From NCBI GenBank assembly GCA_947643685.1, contig CANRXD010000064.1, positions 1 through 7,856 of the forward strand: DNA of 7,856 bases, given 5' to 3'. Positions 1 through 6,090 of the stretch are shown here, one piece after another. Source of the stretch: an uncultured Clostridium sp. (GTDB lineage Bacteria > Bacillota > Clostridia > Lachnospirales > Lachnospiraceae). Both the position numbers and the translations under genes were made by a program. The stretch's first letter is position 1. Each line of letters starts with the position of its first letter. Below the pieces are notes generated by a model. The model was given only the letters and a program-made list of their open reading frames with translations. It searched no databases and was not told the origin of the DNA.

Positions 1-153
1 AGCACCAATGATCTGGCCATGATCCGGTATGCCTGTAATTCGGTTATTATGGGAAAACATGACAGGGAGCTGGAGCCGTATGCATCTTTTATTACAAAAA
101 ATGTAGAGGATGATGGAATTGCTTATGCCTTTGAGGCTTTGAGCATCATCTGA
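1..153 (+). CDS. C-terminal fragment of a Cof-type HAD-IIB phosphatase
   Basis: Frame 1 is open from the window edge to a TGA at 151-153 and gives the last 50 residues of a protein whose start lies outside. It begins STND, followed by LAMIRYACNSVIMG and, near the end, a DDGIAYAFEAL segment. This matches the C-terminus of Cof-type HAD-IIB hydrolases: the ND pair of HAD motif IV that helps hold Mg2+, a 'MxxYA..SVxMGNA'-like strand, and the terminal 'xxDGVAxAIEKL' helix. Such proteins are cytosolic sugar-phosphate or flavin-phosphate phosphatases; the substrate cannot be told from this piece. The N-terminal DxD nucleophile motif is not in the window. It has no evident tie to the polysaccharide genes, being separated by two transcription units. 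Confidence 0.75.
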   Translation, partial: STNDLAMIRYACNSVIMGKHDRELEPYASFITKNVEDDGIAYAFEALSII

Positions 154-160
154 CAAAAAG

Positions 161-189
161 TGACCGTTCAGCTCTCCTGTGAACGGTTA
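161..189. other. Imperfect inverted repeat downstream of the HAD gene
   Basis: TGACCGTTCA (161-170) and TGAACGGTTA (180-189) can form a 10-bp stem with one G-U pair and a 9-nt loop. On the + strand it is followed by CACGGCGGCG, not a T-run, so it is not a canonical intrinsic terminator for the HAD gene. On the - strand the stem would be followed by CTTTTTGTCA, a weak U-run, but no leftward gene is seen to end here. It may be a weak or Rho-assisted 3' end structure for the HAD transcript. Confidence 0.4.
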
Positions 190-224
190 CACGGCGGCGA
201 ATCATGTCGAAACTTGCGTCCGAT

Positions 225-255
225 TTTACTTTCTTTTTCCGGCAAAATGTATTAT
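225..255 (+). promoter_or_regulatory. Weak candidate sigma-A promoter for the 47-residue gene
   Basis: TTTACT (225-230, 4 of 6 matches to the -35 consensus) and TATTAT (250-255, 5 of 6 to the -10) are separated by 19 bp, longer than the usual 17. The surrounding sequence is AT-rich and lies about 50 bp upstream of the coding start. Several overlapping TATAAA/TAAAAT hexamers make the exact -10 uncertain. Confidence 0.3.
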
Positions 256-304
256 AAAATAATGGAGGGACAAGTGAATATATTGGGGAGAAGGGGGCAA
301 GACG

Positions 305-448
305 ATGGGAAACGACGAACGCATTGCCGCTCTGGAAGAAGAAAATCAAAGGCTCAGAAATGATAACGAGAAGCTGTTACAGATCATTGCTCAGATGAAA
401 GTGACTCTGAACCGTCTGGTGGATCGTTACATAATGGAGAACAGATAG
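305..448 (+). CDS. Small coiled-coil protein, 47 residues, function unknown
   Basis: ATG at 305 to TAG at 446-448. An AAGGGGG ribosome binding site at 291-297 sits 7 nt before the ATG. It is the only usable start, because an in-frame TGA lies at 275-277 with no other start codon between. The product is highly charged (many E, R, N, Q) with leucine/isoleucine heptad spacing (IAALEEENQRL, then LLQIIAQMKVTLNRLV), predicting one continuous alpha-helix or short leucine-zipper coiled coil; there is no signal peptide or membrane segment. It is cytosolic and probably oligomeric. A good terminator follows 10 nt after the stop, so it looks like its own short transcription unit or the tail of the preceding one. 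I do not recognise a named family. Clean signals on both sides argue for a real gene despite its size. Confidence 0.65.
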   Translation: MGNDERIAALEEENQRLRNDNEKLLQIIAQMKVTLNRLVDRYIMENR

Positions 449-457
449 AAATAAAAT

Positions 458-495
458 GACTTCTGCCTGGTAAGGGCAGAAGCCATTGTTTTTTT
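458..495. terminator. Bidirectional intrinsic terminator between convergent genes
   Basis: CTTCTGCC (460-467) and GGCAGAAG (475-482) form a perfect 8-bp stem with a 7-nt loop. On the + strand the stem is followed by CCATTG and seven T residues (489-495), ending the 47-residue gene. On the - strand the stem can be lengthened by a G-U and a G-C pair and is followed by ATTTTATTT, ending the leftward repeat-protein gene whose stop is at 514. One hairpin therefore serves both converging units. Confidence 0.85.
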
Positions 496-513
496 GCAAA
501 AGAGGTGTGCGGC

Positions 514-1848
514 TTATTTTACAATTCCGCTGGTATCAACAACCCATACTTTTCCGTTGGAATCCTTGATATCTTTATGACCGCGTCCGAGATCCGGCTT
601 TTCAGAGGAAGTGGAGGAAGAAGATGCTTTCTGAATGTTGCCGGTGGTGTTTACAAGGTAGGTGGTGCCGTCTAAGTCAATGGGGGCATATCTTAAATCA
701 GAGGCAGCCTCCTGGCGTTTTCCATACTTGTAAAGCACGCCATCGCGGATTCCGTGGTAACCCTGGCCCTTTTTATCGCCTTCGGTGTGGAAGAACCAGC
801 TTTCTGTTTCCCCGGTGTTTTCGTTATAAATACTCTGCTTTCCTGTTTTCATGACACCGTCATTATCGAAATAGAAGTTGGCAATTTCACCGTCGCCGAT
901 GTTTACCACCTGACGTCCGGTCTGCATTTCTCCCAGCTCGTTGAAAGCATATTTCTTTGCACTGATGGTGAAGAGCTCATTTCCTTTGGTGCCGGAGTAA
1001 TAAGCTTTTCCGGCTTTAAAGAAGAACGTGTAGGTTTCATCCATGTTGTGGATTCCCTCAATTCCTTCGATGATGCGCCACCCTTCTGCTCTCTTTCCGT
1101 CGTTGCTGGCTCCGTAATACTGGTAATCGGCAATGGATGCGGCTTTGGCATCGCTGTCAGATGCTGTATTCGGCATTTCCACCCATCCGGTCTGCATCTT
1201 TCCGTCTACAAAGGTATAATAGCTGCCGTCGATTTTCTTATCGTACTGGGTTCCCACCATCTTTCCGTCAGAGTTAAAGTAATACCAGCCCTCAGAAGCC
1301 CCCGGATTGGAGGCATTTTCCTCCAGTTTTACCCATCCGGTTTTCATGGCGCCGTTTTGCTCATGCAGATAGTAGGTGGAGCCGTCAATGACTGTCTTTC
1401 CTGTCAGCATGTGGCCGGACTCATCGAAATAGTACCATTTATCGTCCAGCTTCATCCACTTGGAAACTACGGACTTTCCGTCCTTGCCGAAGTAGTACCA
1501 GTAAGAAGAGGGAACTTCCGGAGAATCCATGTCTTCCTCGTTTCTAAGCTCTATCCACTGGTTTTTCACCATTTTTCCGTCCTTGCCCACATAATAATCT
1601 TCAATCTTCTGGTTGGTTACGGCCAGGCCGTTTTCCCCAAGATAATACCAGTCTTCTCCGTTCTTTCTCCAGGAGTCTGTGGTGAGGTAACCGTCTTCAT
1701 CGTAATATACAAAAGAACCGTCTTCCTCCACCCAGCCATAGGAAGCTGCATAGGCATCCCGGATTCCGCCCTGACCAGATACCCCTGGAATCATGGCCAT
1801 AAATGCAGCGGCAGACAGGACTGCAAGTAAACGTGTCTGTTTTTTCAT
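514..1848 (-). CDS. Secreted cell-wall-binding (choline-binding-like) repeat protein
   Basis: A 444-residue product. The N-terminus is a Sec signal peptide: MKKQTR, a hydrophobic stretch at about residues 7-24, and a probable signal peptidase I site after AYA (residues 32-34). The rest is a run of about ten or more imperfect ~20-residue repeats of the CW_binding_1/choline-binding type, e.g. WYYFGKDGKSVVSKW, WYYFDESGHMLTG, WYYFNSDGKMVGTQ and FYFDNDGVMKTGK, with recurring W-Y-Y-F, DG and TGW positions. In this family the repeats form a beta-solenoid that docks non-covalently on choline or other teichoic-acid decorations. No catalytic domain is seen; the C-terminal ~110 residues hold degenerate repeats and a Ser/Thr-rich linker (408-415). 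The start is supported by AAAGGAGAG about 8 nt upstream. It is transcribed divergently from the polysaccharide genes and could be a surface or structural protein attached to the polymer they make. Ligand and partner are inferred, not seen. Confidence 0.88.
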   Translation of the reverse strand: MKKQTRLLAVLSAAAFMAMIPGVSGQGGIRDAYAASYGWVEEDGSFVYYDEDGYLTTDSWRKNGEDWYYLGENGLAVTNQKIEDYYVGKDGKMVKNQWIELRNEEDMDSPEVPSSYWYYFGKDGKSVVSKWMKLDDKWYYFDESGHMLTGKTVIDGSTYYLHEQNGAMKTGWVKLEENASNPGASEGWYYFNSDGKMVGTQYDKKIDGSYYTFVDGKMQTGWVEMPNTASDSDAKAASIADYQYYGASNDGKRAEGWRIIEGIEGIHNMDETYTFFFKAGKAYYSGTKGNELFTISAKKYAFNELGEMQTGRQVVNIGDGEIANFYFDNDGVMKTGKQSIYNENTGETESWFFHTEGDKKGQGYHGIRDGVLYKYGKRQEAASDLRYAPIDLDGTTYLVNTTGNIQKASSSSTSSEKPDLGRGHKDIKDSNGKVWVVDTSGIVK

Positions 1849-1880
1849 AATTGTTTCTCTCCTTTTTCTGGTGCGCGTCT

Positions 1881-1892
1881 GACCGCGCGGTC
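1881..1892. promoter_or_regulatory. 12-bp perfect palindrome in the leader of the repeat-protein gene
   Basis: GACCGCGCGGTC is its own reverse complement; beyond a T/T mismatch a further C-G pair flanks it. It lies downstream of the - strand -10 element and upstream of the ribosome binding site, so in the transcribed leader. It may be an operator for a dimeric repressor. With no loop, only a distorted hairpin could form in RNA. Its GC content stands out from the surrounding leader. Confidence 0.35.
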
Positions 1893-1912
1893 TGTTGTTG
1901 TCTTACGGGCTG

Positions 1913-1921
1913 ATTATAGCA
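1913..1921 (-). promoter_or_regulatory. Extended -10 promoter for the cell-wall-binding protein gene
   Basis: Read on the - strand the site is TGCTATAAT: a perfect TATAAT preceded by the TGn extension that substitutes for a strong -35 box. At 17-18 bp upstream only weak -35 matches exist (GGATTT or TGGATT, around 1936-1942), consistent with an extended -10 promoter. The predicted start of transcription near 1906 gives a leader of about 58 nt. Confidence 0.6.
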
Positions 1922-1951
1922 GGATGCAACAGAGAAAATCCAGTGCAGGTT

Positions 1952-1969
1952 GCTGGCAGAAATGCCAGT
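1952..1969. other. Small hairpin with GAAA loop in the divergent promoter region
   Basis: CTGGCA (1953-1958), loop GAAA, TGCCAG (1963-1968) form a 6-bp stem extendable by a G-U pair. It lies between the -10 of the leftward promoter and the -35 candidate of the rightward promoter, so it is probably not in either main transcript. As DNA it could be a short dyad operator. Confidence 0.3.
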
Positions 1970-2005
1970 CCGTGACAGAAACCGGACACCCCTTACATGA
2001 ACCGC

Positions 2006-2034
2006 TGGACGCGGATGGAAGGATGTGTTAAAAT
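2006..2034 (+). promoter_or_regulatory. Candidate promoter for the ThDP-enzyme operon
   Basis: TGGACG (2006-2011, 4 of 6 matches to TTGACA), a 17-bp spacer and TAAAAT (2029-2034, 5 of 6) with TGT directly upstream, an extended -10. The predicted start near 2041 leaves a 5' leader of about 41 nt before the ATG at 2082. A second -10-like TATATT at 2039-2044 lacks a decent -35. Confidence 0.5.
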
Positions 2035-2081
2035 ACACTATATTGAAATTGCGCCAACGCGCCGGAGAGGAGTAAACGATT

Positions 2082-4058
2082 ATGAGAATGAAAGTGTCGG
2101 ACTACATCGCCAGAAAGCTTGTGGAAACAGGCATTTCCGATGTATTCATGGTTACCGGAGGGGGAGCTATGCACCTGGATGATGGCCTGGGACATGAGCC
2201 GGGTCTTCACTGTATCTTCAACCACCATGAGCAGGCGTGTGCCATTGCAGCAGAATGCTATGCGAGAATCCATAATAAAATTGCGGCTGTCTGTGTGACC
2301 ACAGGTCCCGGCGGAACCAATGCGATCACAGGCGTGGTAGGAGGCTGGCTGGATTCCATTCCCATGCTGATTCTTTCCGGACAGGTCCGCTATGACACCA
2401 CAGCCAGAAGCACCGGCCTGGGAATCCGTGCCCTGGGCGATCAGGAATTTGAAATTACCAAAGCCATTGACTGCATGACCAAGTACAGTGAGATGGTTCT
2501 TGACCCCTTGAGAATCCGTTTCTGCCTGGAAAAGGCTTTATATCTGGCACAGGTGGGAAGACCGGGCCCCTGCTGGCTGGATATCCCGTTAAATGTACAG
2601 GGCGCGTATGTGGAGACCGATGAGCTCATGGGCTTTGATAAAAACGATTATGAGGCCGGCGGCACCGGCTGGTCGGTTCACGGAAGCGGCTGTGACGGCT
2701 GCGGCCTCTGTTCCATGAAGACCGTAGAAGGACAGTTTGCGAAGATCCCGGAAGATGAGGCAGGAAAGGGAGAAAAAAGAGAACTTCTTGCGCCGTCCGT
2801 ATCCCTGGATCTGGCAAGGGAAATTCTAAAGAAGATCAGGGAGGCCAAACGTCCGGTAATCAATGCGGGAAACGGAATCCGTATTGGAAAGGCATATGAT
2901 GTGTTTGCCAGGGTGGTGGAAATGTTAGGAATCCCGGTGGTGACCGGATGGAACAGCCTGGATTGTATGTATGATTCCCATCCTCTCTATGTGGGCCGCG
3001 CGGGCCATATGGGAGACCGTGCCGGAAACTTTGCGGTTCAGAACTGTGATGTTCTGCTGTCCCTTGGAAGCCGTCTCTCCATTCGCCAGGTGGGCTACAA
3101 CTATCCTACATGGGCCAGAGAGGCATACGTGATTTATAACGATATTGACGCGGAAGAACTGAAGAAGCCGACGGTTCATGTGGACATGCCGGTTCATGCC
3201 GATGTGAAGGATTTGCTGGAAAAACTCCAGATGGTTCTGGAAGTGGAAGAGGTCGAAAAAGGCGGCGGTCCAAAAGATCCAAAGGCCCTGGAACAATGGG
3301 TGAAACACTGTCAGCAGTGGAAGGAAAAATACCCTGTGGTGCAGAAAAAGCATTATGAGGCAGGTAAGGATAAGCCTGCAAACGTTTATGCGGCCATCAA
3401 GGAAATAAGCAAAAGACTGGAGGAGGACCAGATCACCGTGGTTGGAAACGGCTCTGCCTGCGTGGTGGGCGGACATGCCTATGAGATCAAGAAGGGCCAG
3501 AGATTCATAAGCAACTCGGCCATAGCCTCCATGGGGTATGACCTTCCGGCCGCTATCGGCGCCTGTGTGGCGGATCATACGAAAGATATTATTCTGGTGA
3601 CCGGAGACGGAAGCATCCAGATGAATCTTCAGGAGCTGCAGACCATTATTCACCATAAGATGCCCATAAAGATTTTCCTCATCAACAACGATGGCTACCA
3701 CTCCATCCGCCAGACGCAGAAAGCCCATTTCGGCGAACCACTGGTGGGAATTGGAGGGGACAGCGGAGATTTAAGCTTCCCATCCATGGAAAAACTTGCG
3801 TGGGCCTATGGCTATCCGTATGTTGCCGCCCATCATAACGATGAGCTGGGTGACGCTGTGGAGCAGACGCTGGCAATGGAGGGACCGGTGATCTGTGAGA
3901 TTTTTGTGGATACAGAGCAGAAGTTCGAGCCGAAGGCAGAAGCAAAAATGCTGGCGGACGGAACCATGGTATCCGTACCGCTGGAGGACTTGGCTCCTTT
4001 CCTTTCTGATGAGGAGCTGGCTGAAAATATGATTGTGCCTATGGTAAAAAATCAGTAA
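2082..4058 (+). CDS. ThDP-dependent enzyme of the acetolactate-synthase fold, sugar-cluster type
   Basis: A 658-residue cytosolic enzyme. Residues about 1-175 are the PYR domain, with VFMVTGGGAMH and the cofactor-activating glutamate E50 (HHEQACAIAAE), then TTGPGGTN. Residues about 240-385 are the central domain (RPVINAGNGIR; LLSLGSRL). Residues about 435-610 are the PP domain with the ThDP/Mg2+ signature from GDGS (508-511) to NN (535-536), and RQTQ after it. Acetolactate synthases are usually 560-600 residues; the excess lies mainly in a PYR-to-central linker insert (about 187-238) carrying C204, C207 and C210. The family joins an activated aldehyde, commonly from pyruvate, to an acceptor carbonyl. 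Next to an SDR and glycosyltransferases, rather than ilv genes or a regulatory subunit, a role on a nucleotide-sugar as in YerE is likelier than branched-chain amino acid synthesis. The start is supported by GGAGAGGAG 9 nt upstream; ATG 2088 is an alternative. Fold confidence is high, substrate low. Confidence 0.85.
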   Translation: MRMKVSDYIARKLVETGISDVFMVTGGGAMHLDDGLGHEPGLHCIFNHHEQACAIAAECYARIHNKIAAVCVTTGPGGTNAITGVVGGWLDSIPMLILSGQVRYDTTARSTGLGIRALGDQEFEITKAIDCMTKYSEMVLDPLRIRFCLEKALYLAQVGRPGPCWLDIPLNVQGAYVETDELMGFDKNDYEAGGTGWSVHGSGCDGCGLCSMKTVEGQFAKIPEDEAGKGEKRELLAPSVSLDLAREILKKIREAKRPVINAGNGIRIGKAYDVFARVVEMLGIPVVTGWNSLDCMYDSHPLYVGRAGHMGDRAGNFAVQNCDVLLSLGSRLSIRQVGYNYPTWAREAYVIYNDIDAEELKKPTVHVDMPVHADVKDLLEKLQMVLEVEEVEKGGGPKDPKALEQWVKHCQQWKEKYPVVQKKHYEAGKDKPANVYAAIKEISKRLEEDQITVVGNGSACVVGGHAYEIKKGQRFISNSAIASMGYDLPAAIGACVADHTKDIILVTGDGSIQMNLQELQTIIHHKMPIKIFLINNDGYHSIRQTQKAHFGEPLVGIGGDSGDLSFPSMEKLAWAYGYPYVAAHHNDELGDAVEQTLAMEGPVICEIFVDTEQKFEPKAEAKMLADGTMVSVPLEDLAPFLSDEELAENMIVPMVKNQ

Positions 4059-4070
4059 GTGAGGAAGAGA

Positions 4071-5012
4071 ATGCGTATTGTGGTCACAGGAGCCACCAGC
4101 TTTGTGGGGGCGGAAACCGTAAAAGAACTGTTAAAAAGAGACCATGAGGTTTTTGCAGTGGTACGTCCGGGATCTCCAAAGCTTTCTGCTCTGGAAAATT
4201 CCAATGAGGAAGCCCTGAAAAACGGGAACCTTCACATTCTGGAAAATGATCTGGCATCTCCGTGGAAACTTGCGGAGAAAATAAAAGGAACCTGCGATGT
4301 GTTCTGCCATTTTGGCTGGGGCGGTTCCGGAAGCGGGGCCCGCACTGATGAGGCCCTTCAGGATAAAAATAAAAGCGACTCTTTAAATACCATACGGACG
4401 GCGAAAGACCTGGGATGCCGGAAATTTTTGTTTTCCGGCTCCCAGGCAGAATACGGGATGCACAGCAGTCTCATGACAGAAGAGACGGAATGTGCGCCCC
4501 GTTCCCTTTATGGGGAGGCTAAGCTTTGCATGCGCTATGAAGGCGAGAACCTCTGTAAGGAGCTGGGGCTTTCTTATATTCATGTCCGGATTTTCAGCGT
4601 TTACGGCCCGGGAGATCATCCGTGGACTTTGGTGGAATCCTGCCTGGATGCCTTTACAAACGGCAGGGAAATGAGACTGGGGGGCTGTACCCAAAAGTGG
4701 AATTTCCTTTATATCTCCGATCTGGCCCGGGCCATTTGTGCCCTGGCGGAAACAAAAGAAGAAACGCTTAAGACGCTGGAAAATCCTGTTTTTAATCTGG
4801 CAGGAAATGACACCAGGGTTTTGCGGGAGTTTGTGGAGGAAATCCACATGCTTTGTAAAGGCCGGGGAACCTGCGCTTATGGGGTGCGGGCGGAAAACGC
4901 CGAGGGAGCCGTTAATTTAATTCCGGATATTGGGAAAATCTGCCGTGTTACAGGCTGGAAACCGGAAACAGACTTTAAAACGGGAATAATAAAGACTCTG
5001 GAAGCACGATAA
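4071..5012 (+). CDS. Extended-SDR NAD(P)-dependent nucleotide-sugar epimerase/reductase
   Basis: A 313-residue product from ATG 4071. An in-frame GTG at 4059, abutting the previous stop, would add MRKR, but GAGGA at 4061-4065 places the ATG at 5 nt spacing and no ribosome binding site precedes the GTG; most such enzymes also start right at the first beta-strand. Visible features: a Rossmann dinucleotide motif TGATSFVG (residues 6-13), a FSGS segment (121-124) supplying the catalytic Ser, YGEAK (147-151) as YxxxK, and RIFSVYGPGD (173-182), typical of GalE/RmlD-like extended SDRs. The family oxidises, reduces, epimerises or dehydrates nucleotide-bound sugars in the cytosol. It lies 12 nt after the ThDP gene, so the two are surely co-transcribed. 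By analogy with YerE/YerF it may reduce a keto group made by its neighbour. Exact reaction unknown. Confidence 0.85.
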   Translation: MRIVVTGATSFVGAETVKELLKRDHEVFAVVRPGSPKLSALENSNEEALKNGNLHILENDLASPWKLAEKIKGTCDVFCHFGWGGSGSGARTDEALQDKNKSDSLNTIRTAKDLGCRKFLFSGSQAEYGMHSSLMTEETECAPRSLYGEAKLCMRYEGENLCKELGLSYIHVRIFSVYGPGDHPWTLVESCLDAFTNGREMRLGGCTQKWNFLYISDLARAICALAETKEETLKTLENPVFNLAGNDTRVLREFVEEIHMLCKGRGTCAYGVRAENAEGAVNLIPDIGKICRVTGWKPETDFKTGIIKTLEAR

Positions 5013-5015
5013 ATA

Positions 5016-5043
5016 TTGACAAATAAGAATTTTTGGATACAAT
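5016..5043 (+). promoter_or_regulatory. Strong internal sigma-A promoter before the membrane glycosyltransferase
   Basis: A perfect -35 box TTGACA (5016-5021), a 16-bp spacer and TACAAT (5038-5043, 5 of 6) start 4 nt after the SDR stop codon in an AT-rich patch. Predicted transcription starts near 5050, giving a leader of about 70 nt before the ATG at 5120. This is the best consensus match in the window. It would let the glycosyltransferases be expressed independently of the ThDP/SDR pair; no terminator is seen between them, so read-through is also expected. Confidence 0.75.
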
Positions 5044-5058
5044 GATAAAAGTTAATAA

Positions 5059-5082
5059 CAGTTCAGGGTGGGATCTGAATTG
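5059..5082 (+). promoter_or_regulatory. Leader hairpin near the predicted 5' end of the glycosyltransferase mRNA
   Basis: CAGTTCAG (5059-5066) pairs with CTGAATTG (5075-5082) over 8 bp with one G-U pair; the 8-nt loop GGTGGGAT is purine-rich and resembles a ribosome binding site for the micro-ORF starting at 5085. No T-run follows, so it is not a terminator. It would sit within about 10 nt of the predicted 5' end, where such stems can stabilise mRNA or tune initiation. Confidence 0.4.
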
Positions 5083-5084
5083 CT

Positions 5085-5123
5085 ATGACAGTTAAGAAAA
5101 AGAAAGTGACAAAGGAAAGATGA
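5085..5123 (+). CDS. Possible 12-residue lysine-rich leader peptide overlapping the GT start
   Basis: ATG 5085 to TGA 5121-5123 encodes MTVKKKKVTKER. Its stop overlaps the ATG of the next gene as ATGA (5120-5123), the classic arrangement for translational coupling. The only ribosome-binding-like sequence upstream is GGTGGGA at 5067-5073, in a hairpin loop and 11 nt away, so initiation would be weak. The ORF is so short that chance is a serious alternative; it may simply be part of an AG-rich leader containing the AAAGGAAAG site for the next gene. Confidence 0.3.
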   Translation: MTVKKKKVTKER

Positions 5124-6085
5124 AGAAGATCAGTGTATTGATTCCGTGCTACAATGAAGAGGAAAACGTGGTTCCCATCAGTGAGGCGGTCATTGACATC
5201 ATTACCAGAGAGCTTCCTGAATACGATTACGAGCTTGTTTTCATTGACAACGACTCCTCAGATAATACAAGGCCGCTGCTGCGGGGACTCTGTGAAGGCA
5301 ATCCGAAGATTAAGGCAATTTTGAACGCCAGAAACTTCGGGCAGTTCAATTCGCCCTATTATGGTATTCTGCAGGTGACCGGAGACTGTGTAATTTCCAT
5401 GGTAGCCGATTTCCAGGATCCGGTGGAACTGATTCCCAGATATGTCCGCGAATGGGAAAAGGGGTATAAAATTGTAATCGGAATCAAGACCAGCAGCCGA
5501 GAAAACCCCGTTATGTACTGGCTAAGAAGCTGTTACTATAAACTGATCCGCAAGCTGTCCGATGTGGAGCAGATTGAGCACTTTACCGGTTCCGGTCTCT
5601 ATGACCGGCAGTTTATCGAAGTATTGAGAAACTTAAACGATCCGACACCGTTTCTTCGCGGCATTGTGGCTGAACTGGGCTTTAAGCGGAAGGAAATTCC
5701 CTATGAGCAGCCAAAGCGCCGTGCCGGGAAAACCCACAATAATTTTTACCGCCTGTATGACGCTGCCATGCTGAGCTTTACCTCTTATACGAAAGCGGGC
5801 CTGCGTCTGGCTACCTTTTTCGGTGCGCTTTGTTCCGGCGCCAGTGTTTTTGTGGCCTTTGTCTATCTGATTATGAAGCTGATGTACTGGGACCGGTTTC
5901 CGGCAGGAATGGCGCCGCTTCTGATCGGCATGTGCTTTTTAGGTTCCGTTCAGATTTTTTTTATCGGACTTGTGGGTGAATATATTATGAGCATCAACGC
6001 CCGTGTCATGCACCGTCCCCTTGTAATTGAGGAAGAACGGCTGAATTTTGATACGGATTCCAAAGTGGAAGATAATTCCGGGTAG
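5120..6085 (+). CDS. GtrB/DPM1-type membrane GT2 glycosyltransferase (polyprenyl-phosphate sugar transferase)
   Basis: A 321-residue product. The GT-A catalytic domain (about 1-215) shows IPCYNEEENV (8-17), FIDNDSSDNT (41-50) for nucleotide binding, and ADFQDP (96-101) as the metal-binding segment, equivalent to the D-x-Q-D-P-P-E motif of this subfamily; GSGLYDR follows at 157-163 and a basic loop with QPKRRAGKTHNNF at 197-209. Two transmembrane segments follow (about 229-254 and 262-290), then a short charged tail. This layout is that of GtrB, ArnC and DPM1-like enzymes, which move a sugar from a nucleotide donor to undecaprenyl phosphate at the cytosolic membrane face. The sugar cannot be told. 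AAAGGAAAG lies just upstream of ATG 5120. The next gene starts 5 nt after the stop, suggesting coupling. A T8 tract (5955-5962) lies in the second membrane segment. Confidence 0.88.
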   Translation: MKKISVLIPCYNEEENVVPISEAVIDIITRELPEYDYELVFIDNDSSDNTRPLLRGLCEGNPKIKAILNARNFGQFNSPYYGILQVTGDCVISMVADFQDPVELIPRYVREWEKGYKIVIGIKTSSRENPVMYWLRSCYYKLIRKLSDVEQIEHFTGSGLYDRQFIEVLRNLNDPTPFLRGIVAELGFKRKEIPYEQPKRRAGKTHNNFYRLYDAAMLSFTSYTKAGLRLATFFGALCSGASVFVAFVYLIMKLMYWDRFPAGMAPLLIGMCFLGSVQIFFIGLVGEYIMSINARVMHRPLVIEEERLNFDTDSKVEDNSG

Positions 6086-6090
6086 TAATC

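Noticed and set aside
160..363. 67-codon + strand frame overlapping the coiled-coil gene, with an internal GTG at 274
   Set aside because: It runs through the hairpin and AT-rich promoter area and its translation is low in structure; the 47-residue frame has the better ribosome binding site and clean heptads.
754..1830. 358-codon open frame on the + strand opposite the repeat protein
   Set aside because: It mirrors the repeat-protein gene, whose biased codons leave the opposite strand open. It has no ribosome binding site, no recognisable domain, and the - strand frame has a clear signal peptide and repeats.
2051..2063. GCGC-based inverted repeat just before the ThDP-gene ribosome binding site
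   Set aside because: Only four base pairs with a short spacer; too weak to claim a regulatory hairpin.
2925..3728. 267-codon open frame on the - strand inside the ThDP gene
   Set aside because: Shadow of a strongly supported coding frame with complete ThDP motifs; its translation shows no family signature.
5955..5962. Run of eight T in the membrane glycosyltransferase as a phase-variation or frameshift tract
   Set aside because: It encodes FF in a hydrophobic membrane helix, where T-rich codons are expected; the frame is intact and eight residues is short for a contingency tract.
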